The notes below the pieces were generated by a model. That model was not told where the DNA came from and searched no databases. It saw only the letters and a list, made by a program, of their open reading frames with translations. DNA of 64,000 bases, from the NCBI RefSeq assembly GCF_001306455.1, contig NZ_LGTQ01000012.1:248001-312000 (forward strand), given 5' to 3'. Both the position numbers and the translations under genes were made by a program. Below, in pieces: positions 59,798 to 64,000 of the stretch. Numbering within the stretch: position 1 is the first letter of the stretch; each line of letters begins with the position of its first letter. Source of the DNA: Jiulongibacter sediminis (lineage in GTDB: Bacteria > Bacteroidota > Bacteroidia > Cytophagales > Spirosomataceae).

Positions 59798-60759
59798 TAC
59801 TTTGAACCCTTACTTTTCCTGTCAATTATCACTGCAAGTAGAATCACCCCTCCTTTGACCACCTGCTGCCAAAAGGGCGAAACATCAAGTAGGACCAGTC
59901 CGTTATTTAAAACCCCGATGATAGCAGCACCGATTACCGTACCGGTCACTGTCCCTACGCCACCGCTCAAAGAAGTTCCTCCTATAACTACCGCAGCAAT
60001 AGAATCCAGCTCGTAACTCACACCGGCATTGGGCTGAGCAGAATTTAAACGCGATGTAACTAATACACCACCAATGGCGGCCATGGTTCCGGCAAGACCA
60101 TACACCCAAAGCTTAACTCTGTTGACATTAATCCCTGATAAGAAAGCGGCTTTTTCGTTTCCGCCGATAGCGTATATATATCTCCCGAAAGTGGTCTTCT
60201 TGGTCACAAAAACCATCACCAAAACCACAATCAGAGAAATCCAAACCGGCAGGGGAATGCCGAGCAGCCAACCGGAACCAATAAATTCAAAACTAGATCC
60301 GAGGTTAGAAATGGGGATACCTTTAGTGTAAAGCATGGTCGCTCCCCGGGCTATGGTTAACATCGCCAGGGTAGCCACGAATGGGGGAATACTGAATTTG
60401 GTGATAACAAAGCCGTTGAAGAGCCCCATTAGAAGCCCGACCAGCAGGGCCACTAAAACACCTCCCAAAACGGTAAAACCCACAAAAAGGTCAAAGGACT
60501 GAAACTCAAGCCCGCTTTTCAATAAACCGGCACAAACCGCTGAACTGAAGGCCAGAACTGAGCCCACAGAAAGGTCTATCCCTGCCATGAGTACCACAAG
60601 GGTCATGCCCACCGAGATACAAACATTGACAGAAATTTGCCGGAGTACATTCCACAAATTTGTGGTGGTCATGAATTTGTCTGACAGCAATGTAATCACC
60701 AGACACAAAGCAAAAAGTGCCAGCAGTGATTGTGATTTTTTGAGTAATTCTTTGTTCAC
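59797..60759 (-). CDS. Sugar ABC transporter permease, RbsC type
   Basis: 320 residues, about eight to ten membrane helices. Family blocks are ISVNVCISVGMTLVVLMAGIDLSVG in two parts, NGFVITKFSIPPFVATLAML, the IYAIGGNEKAAFLSGINV loop that meets the ATPase, and DSIAAVVIGGTSLSGGVGTV. It forms the channel of a ribose/xylose-type importer with the 60856 ATPase and the 63061 binding protein. It is separated from the ATPase gene by a 96-bp spacer with a palindrome. Confidence 0.95.
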   Translation of the reverse strand: MNKELLKKSQSLLALFALCLVITLLSDKFMTTTNLWNVLRQISVNVCISVGMTLVVLMAGIDLSVGSVLAFSSAVCAGLLKSGLEFQSFDLFVGFTVLGGVLVALLVGLLMGLFNGFVITKFSIPPFVATLAMLTIARGATMLYTKGIPISNLGSSFEFIGSGWLLGIPLPVWISLIVVLVMVFVTKKTTFGRYIYAIGGNEKAAFLSGINVNRVKLWVYGLAGTMAAIGGVLVTSRLNSAQPNAGVSYELDSIAAVVIGGTSLSGGVGTVTGTVIGAAIIGVLNNGLVLLDVSPFWQQVVKGGVILLAVIIDRKSKGSK

Positions 60760-60775
60760 TTTTTTTAATGATTAT

Positions 60776-60791
60776 CCCGATAGTTATCGGG
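60776..60791. repeat. Palindrome CCCGATA-GT-TATCGGG
   Basis: Perfect seven-base arms with a two-base centre, followed by ATGAATGATGAA-type low complexity to 60855, all within the spacer between the ATPase and permease genes. It resembles dispersed palindromes of Bacteroidota and could form a stabilising hairpin in the operon transcript. Confidence 0.6.
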
Positions 60792-60855
60792 AGAATGATG
60801 AATGATGAATTTCGGGCCGAGTCCATTCATAGTTCATCGTTTATCATTCATCGTT

Positions 60856-62340
60856 TCAAATCGCTTTCTTTAATAATATTTCCTCGGTCACCTCTCCGGC
60901 TTTAAACTCCGCTGTAATCTTCCCTTCTGCCATCACCAGGATGCGATCAGAGAGGGCAAGAATCTCCGGAATCTCGGAGGATACTAACAGAATACTTTTT
61001 CCACTTTCCGCCAGCTTCGCGATCAAGTCATAAATCTCACTTTTGGCATTAATATCAATTCCACGGGTCGGTTCATCCAGCATCAGAATCTCCGGAAATG
61101 TATCCAGCCATTTGGCCAAAACCACCTTCTGCTGGTTTCCTCCGCTCAAATTCACCGCCAATTGACTCTCTGAAGGTGTTTTAATGCTTAGTTCATTAAT
61201 ATATTTCTTCGCCGTTTCAGCCTCCTTCCCAGCTTGAAGCAAGGTTCCGTTTTTTAACGTTGTTAAACCAATATTGGCAGACAAATCCATCCCAAGGACT
61301 AAACCCTCACTTTTGCGGTCTTCCGTCAAAAAAGCCAGTCCATGATTTTTGGCCACCTGAGGTGATGAAATTTTGACCTGCTCTCCATTGATCAGGGTTT
61401 CACCCTGCAAATTCCGGCTATTCAAGCCAAAAATGCTTTCAAGAAGCTCCGTCCTCCCGGCTCCCATCAGGCCAAAAATTCCGAGAATTTCTCCTTTGCG
61501 AAGTTCCAGATTAATATCATCAAGAAGATTTCTGTTTTTGATGGTTGGATGAGGCAGGTTGAGATTTTCAACTTTTAAAGACACCTCACCAGCTGCCTTT
61601 CCCTGAGACTTAGGAGGAATTTGTACTTCCCTACCCACCATCAAACTTATAAGATTAGCCTCAGTGGTCTCACTCATTTCTCCGGCACCTACTGTTTGGC
61701 CATCACGCAGCACCGTATAAGTGTCGGCAATCCGGAAAAGCTCGTCCATCTTATGAGAAATATAAACAATGGCCTTGCCCTCGGCTTTGAGTTTTGCAAT
61801 TATTCCATGCAGCCGGTCAATTTCCTTATCTGTCAGAGCCGAGGTGGGCTCGTCCATAAGCAAAACATGCGTTTCAATGAGTAGAGCTTTGGCGATTTCT
61901 ACCAGTTGTTGCTCGCCTACTTTAAGGCTTTCAACCTTTGTATTGGGAGAAATGTTGAGGTTCACTTGTTGGAGCAATTCTGCCGAACGTGACTCCATTT
62001 CCATATCATTCAAAACTCCAAACGTGTTTTTGACCTCATTACCCAAAAAGATGTTCTCTGCAATGCTTAATGAAGGAATCAGATTTAACTCCTGATGAAT
62101 GATACCCACTCCAGCCAACTGAGCCGCCTTTACAGACTCAAAAGTCACCTTTTCACCATCTAGTAAGATATCGCCCTCGTAATCCTGGTAGACCCCGGTC
62201 AATACTTTTAGCAGAGTAGACTTCCCGGCTCCATTTTCACCCAGAATGGCATTAACTTTACCTGCATAAAAGGTAAAATTCACATTCTGCAAAGCTTTTA
62301 CTCCGGGAAAGGATTTTGATATGTTTTTTGCTTCCAGCAT
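60856..62340 (-). CDS. Sugar ABC transporter ATP-binding protein, RbsA type
   Basis: 494 residues with two nucleotide-binding domains. The first is complete: Walker A GENGAGKST, signature LKVGEQQLVEIAKA, Walker B VLLMDEPTSAL. The second has the usual degenerate Walker A GLMGAGRTE, signature LSGGNQQKVVLAKW and Walker B ILMLDEPTRGID. This asymmetric pair is normal for the RbsA/MglA family. It drives uptake of a pentose, hexose or polyol through the 59797 permease. It lies 31 bp after the DUF2291 gene. Confidence 0.95.
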   Translation of the reverse strand: MLEAKNISKSFPGVKALQNVNFTFYAGKVNAILGENGAGKSTLLKVLTGVYQDYEGDILLDGEKVTFESVKAAQLAGVGIIHQELNLIPSLSIAENIFLGNEVKNTFGVLNDMEMESRSAELLQQVNLNISPNTKVESLKVGEQQLVEIAKALLIETHVLLMDEPTSALTDKEIDRLHGIIAKLKAEGKAIVYISHKMDELFRIADTYTVLRDGQTVGAGEMSETTEANLISLMVGREVQIPPKSQGKAAGEVSLKVENLNLPHPTIKNRNLLDDINLELRKGEILGIFGLMGAGRTELLESIFGLNSRNLQGETLINGEQVKISSPQVAKNHGLAFLTEDRKSEGLVLGMDLSANIGLTTLKNGTLLQAGKEAETAKKYINELSIKTPSESQLAVNLSGGNQQKVVLAKWLDTFPEILMLDEPTRGIDINAKSEIYDLIAKLAESGKSILLVSSEIPEILALSDRILVMAEGKITAEFKAGEVTEEILLKKAI

Positions 62341-62371
62341 TTATAGGGTTGAAAGTATTGACGGCAATATT

Positions 62372-62974
62372 TTAGGGTTTATCAATTTGTACAGGAACTA
62401 CTCTTATAGTCAAATCTTCATTTTTACTGAGTTTGATGGCACCATTGACTGTCACTTCATCGCCCTGCCTAAGCTCCTCTAAATCTTCTGGAATTGCCTC
62501 TTCCCGAATAATAGAATTTAAGGCCTCCGATAAAGCATTAAATTCAGCGTTTGTTTTAAAATCGGTGAGTTTTACAAGTCGCGAAGCATCACGAATGGCG
62601 TTGCCAAAAATGAATTCGGTATCTACGGGCCAAACAGTACCTGATTTGTCTCTTACTTTCAGAAGGCCATCTGTTTTTTCCGCAACCGTCCCTTCTACAC
62701 TGACCATAAAATAAGCGGAGTTTCCAATGCCCAAACGGTTTCCGTAGGTTTCAAATGCCCGGTTTTGATCTGCCTTTACTTCTACCAAGAGCTGATCTAT
62801 GGCGATAGGAGTTTCCGCCTTTAATAAGCCTTGGGTGTAAAGAGAGTCTGCATAGGTGGCAAAGTCGAAGCTTTCCGATGTCTTGCTATTTCGATCGCTC
62901 AGTTTTTCAAAGTAAACCGAGTTGTAACCGAGCAGAGCGATCAAAACTATTAGTATGGCGTATTTCATATTCAA
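62372..62974 (-). CDS. DUF2291 family protein of the sugar importer operon
   Basis: 200 residues, anchored by one N-terminal helix (KYAILIVLIALLGYNSVYF). The body matches DUF2291: FDFATYADSLYTQGLL, AFETYGNRLGIGNSAYFMVS, the OB-like strand pattern VEGTVAEKTDGLLKVRDKSG, and FIFGNAIRDASRLVKLTDF. This family is almost always encoded within RbsABC-type sugar or polyol operons, and its presence supports the operon reading here. Its role, perhaps periplasmic assembly with the binding protein, is not known. Confidence 0.88.
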   Translation of the reverse strand: MNMKYAILIVLIALLGYNSVYFEKLSDRNSKTSESFDFATYADSLYTQGLLKAETPIAIDQLLVEVKADQNRAFETYGNRLGIGNSAYFMVSVEGTVAEKTDGLLKVRDKSGTVWPVDTEFIFGNAIRDASRLVKLTDFKTNAEFNALSEALNSIIREEAIPEDLEELRQGDEVTVNGAIKLSKNEDLTIRVVPVQIDKP

Positions 62975-63060
62975 TGTTTATGGCACACAGATTTCATTTA
63001 TGAGAAGAGATTAGCACTGATTTTTCCAATCCGTTTCATCCGTATTCCTACAATTAGGGT

Positions 63061-63990
63061 TTACTTTTTCAAAAATCGTTCGGCATTCTCCTTTACCACC
63101 AATTCAACCTCCACCGGTACGCGTTGGGGGAAATCTCTCTTACCTTTGAAATATTCATCCGCATAGCGGGCGGCGTATTCGGCCATTACCAAAGGGTGTT
63201 GCATTCCGGTAGCCACAATTTTGCCTTCATCAATTTTCTCCACCACTTCATCGGCTCCGTCAAAACCAAAAACCTTTACCCGATCAGCTTTCCCAGCAGC
63301 CTGCAGAGCCTGATACGCACCTAAGGCCATGGCATCGTTTCCACAAAAAACGGCTTCGATATCAGGATTAGCCTGCATGATAGTTTCCAGTACTTCCATG
63401 GCTTTGTTTCGGTCAAAGTCTCCACTTTGCTGTGCCACCATTTGAAGGTCTGGAAATTTGTCAACCACCGAGTGAAAGCCTCCGGAACGAGCCCAGGTAT
63501 TATTATCACCAACCAGTCCAATGATTTCCACGTACTTGCCTTTTCCGCCCAGAGCTTTGACAAACTCAATCCCTATTTCTACGCAACCGCTGTAATTATC
63601 TGAAAGGATTTGTGCCGTGGCCGCATCATTGGAGTTTACCTCGCGGTCCATGCAAAAAACAGGAACTCCGGCTTCTTTGGCTTTCAGGATATTGGAGATA
63701 GAACCGTCTGCATCTGTTGGATTGAAAAGGATAGCATCATAGCCGGAAGAAATCAGATTTTCAAAGTTATCCGACTCCGTCGCCGGATTATTCTGACTAT
63801 CGAAAATCTTGGTTTCATAGCCCAGCTTTTGAGCATTCTCGGCGGCTGCCTCTGCCAAAACAACGAACCAGGGATTATTCAGAGTAGAGATGACTACCGC
63901 TACTTTTGGTTTTTCATCATCCCCTTTTTTACCGCAGGACAGAGCCCCGAAGGCCAGAATGATGAATAGTAGAAATTTAATTTTCTTCAT
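63061..63990 (-). CDS. Sugar ABC transporter substrate-binding lipoprotein, RbsB type
   Basis: 309 residues. Lipoprotein signal KFLLFIILAFGALSC with Cys 19, then a type-I periplasmic binding fold: KVAVVISTLNNPWFVVLAE, DAILFNPTDADGSISNI, VPVFCMDREVN, YVEIIGLVGDNNTWARSGGF, FCGNDAMALGAYQALQ and VKVFGFDGADEVVEKI. The hinge and ligand residues (Asn, Trp/Phe, Arg, Asp) follow the ribose-binding plan. First gene of the importer operon: binding protein, DUF2291, ATPase, permease, kinase. Its promoter lies outside or at the window edge. Confidence 0.95.
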   Translation of the reverse strand: MKKIKFLLFIILAFGALSCGKKGDDEKPKVAVVISTLNNPWFVVLAEAAAENAQKLGYETKIFDSQNNPATESDNFENLISSGYDAILFNPTDADGSISNILKAKEAGVPVFCMDREVNSNDAATAQILSDNYSGCVEIGIEFVKALGGKGKYVEIIGLVGDNNTWARSGGFHSVVDKFPDLQMVAQQSGDFDRNKAMEVLETIMQANPDIEAVFCGNDAMALGAYQALQAAGKADRVKVFGFDGADEVVEKIDEGKIVATGMQHPLVMAEYAARYADEYFKGKRDFPQRVPVEVELVVKENAERFLKK

Positions 63991-64000
63991 TTTCGTCGTT

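Noticed and set aside
62981-62996. Plus-strand TGGCACACAGATTTCA resembling a sigma-54 promoter
   Set aside because: No -12 GC, on the wrong strand for the importer operon, and within a low-complexity spacer.
1-64000. CRISPR arrays, tRNA or rRNA genes, riboswitches
   Set aside because: No regular spacer-repeat array, no cloverleaf with a CCA-type end and no known riboswitch core was seen on either strand by reading; a covariance-model search would be the decisive test.

Overview
The window looks like chromosomal DNA of a marine or environmental Bacteroidota, most likely order Cytophagales. Supporting signs are several long MacB/FtsX-type permeases of the kind that occurs in families in this order, a DUF4184 protein, a four-helix-bundle (S23-type) protein, TAnnTTTG-type -7 promoter elements, weak Shine-Dalgarno signals, and a set of secreted or lipoprotein glycoside hydrolases. 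I cannot name the genus. I see no tRNA, rRNA, CRISPR array or complete insertion sequence.

Layout. 1-14.4 kb: a truncated MacB-like permease, a run of small unrelated genes (lipoprotein, VOC, DUF4287, GDSL hydrolase, DUF1826, ThuA, PPOX flavoprotein), then an exporter operon (HlyD adaptor, ATPase, two permeases) with a four-helix-bundle gene inserted antisense. 14.4-20.5 kb: a FIST sensor, a 1126-residue multi-PAS hybrid histidine kinase and an NtrC-type response regulator (called RR1 here). 20.6-28.7 kb: a seven-gene glycan operon (GT2, mannose-1-P guanylyltransferase, GT-C-like membrane protein, lipoprotein, anchored protein, GT4, GtrA). 29.1-31.9 kb: a stand-alone receiver, a DUF4184 protein and a TPR plus beta-barrel outer-membrane protein. 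32.1-40.7 kb: a second NtrC-type regulator (RR2), a GIY-YIG gene between inverted repeats, a histidine kinase, a membrane-bound winged-helix regulator, and a TolC/ATPase/permease operon. 40.8-57.4 kb: carbohydrate and periplasmic enzymes (GH29, sugar porter, GH28, GMC oxidoreductase, GH20, GH35-like, gamma-glutamyltransferase), interrupted by an AT-rich STAND-type ATPase that may be a defence gene. 57.4-64 kb: a SIMPL protein and a complete sugar ABC-importer operon with an FGGY kinase.

The main result is regulatory. Two sets of sigma-54 promoters share one geometry, with two dyad sites whose centres lie about 64 and 84 bp upstream of the GG of the -24 element. One set carries TGTYC-N6-GRACA sites and drives all three exporter transcription units at 1732, 14249 and 40683; the same site pair sits at the promoter of the RR2 gene. 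The other carries ATTCCA-N5-TGGAAT sites and drives the FIST/kinase operon, the glycan operon and the receiver/DUF4184/outer-membrane operon; RR1 is the likely regulator. The 247-bp region 31867-32113 holds both site types side by side. I infer two NtrC-type circuits, one for exporters and one linking a FIST (possibly nitric-oxide or small-molecule) sensor to surface glycan. Their binding specificities are read from sequence only and are not tested.
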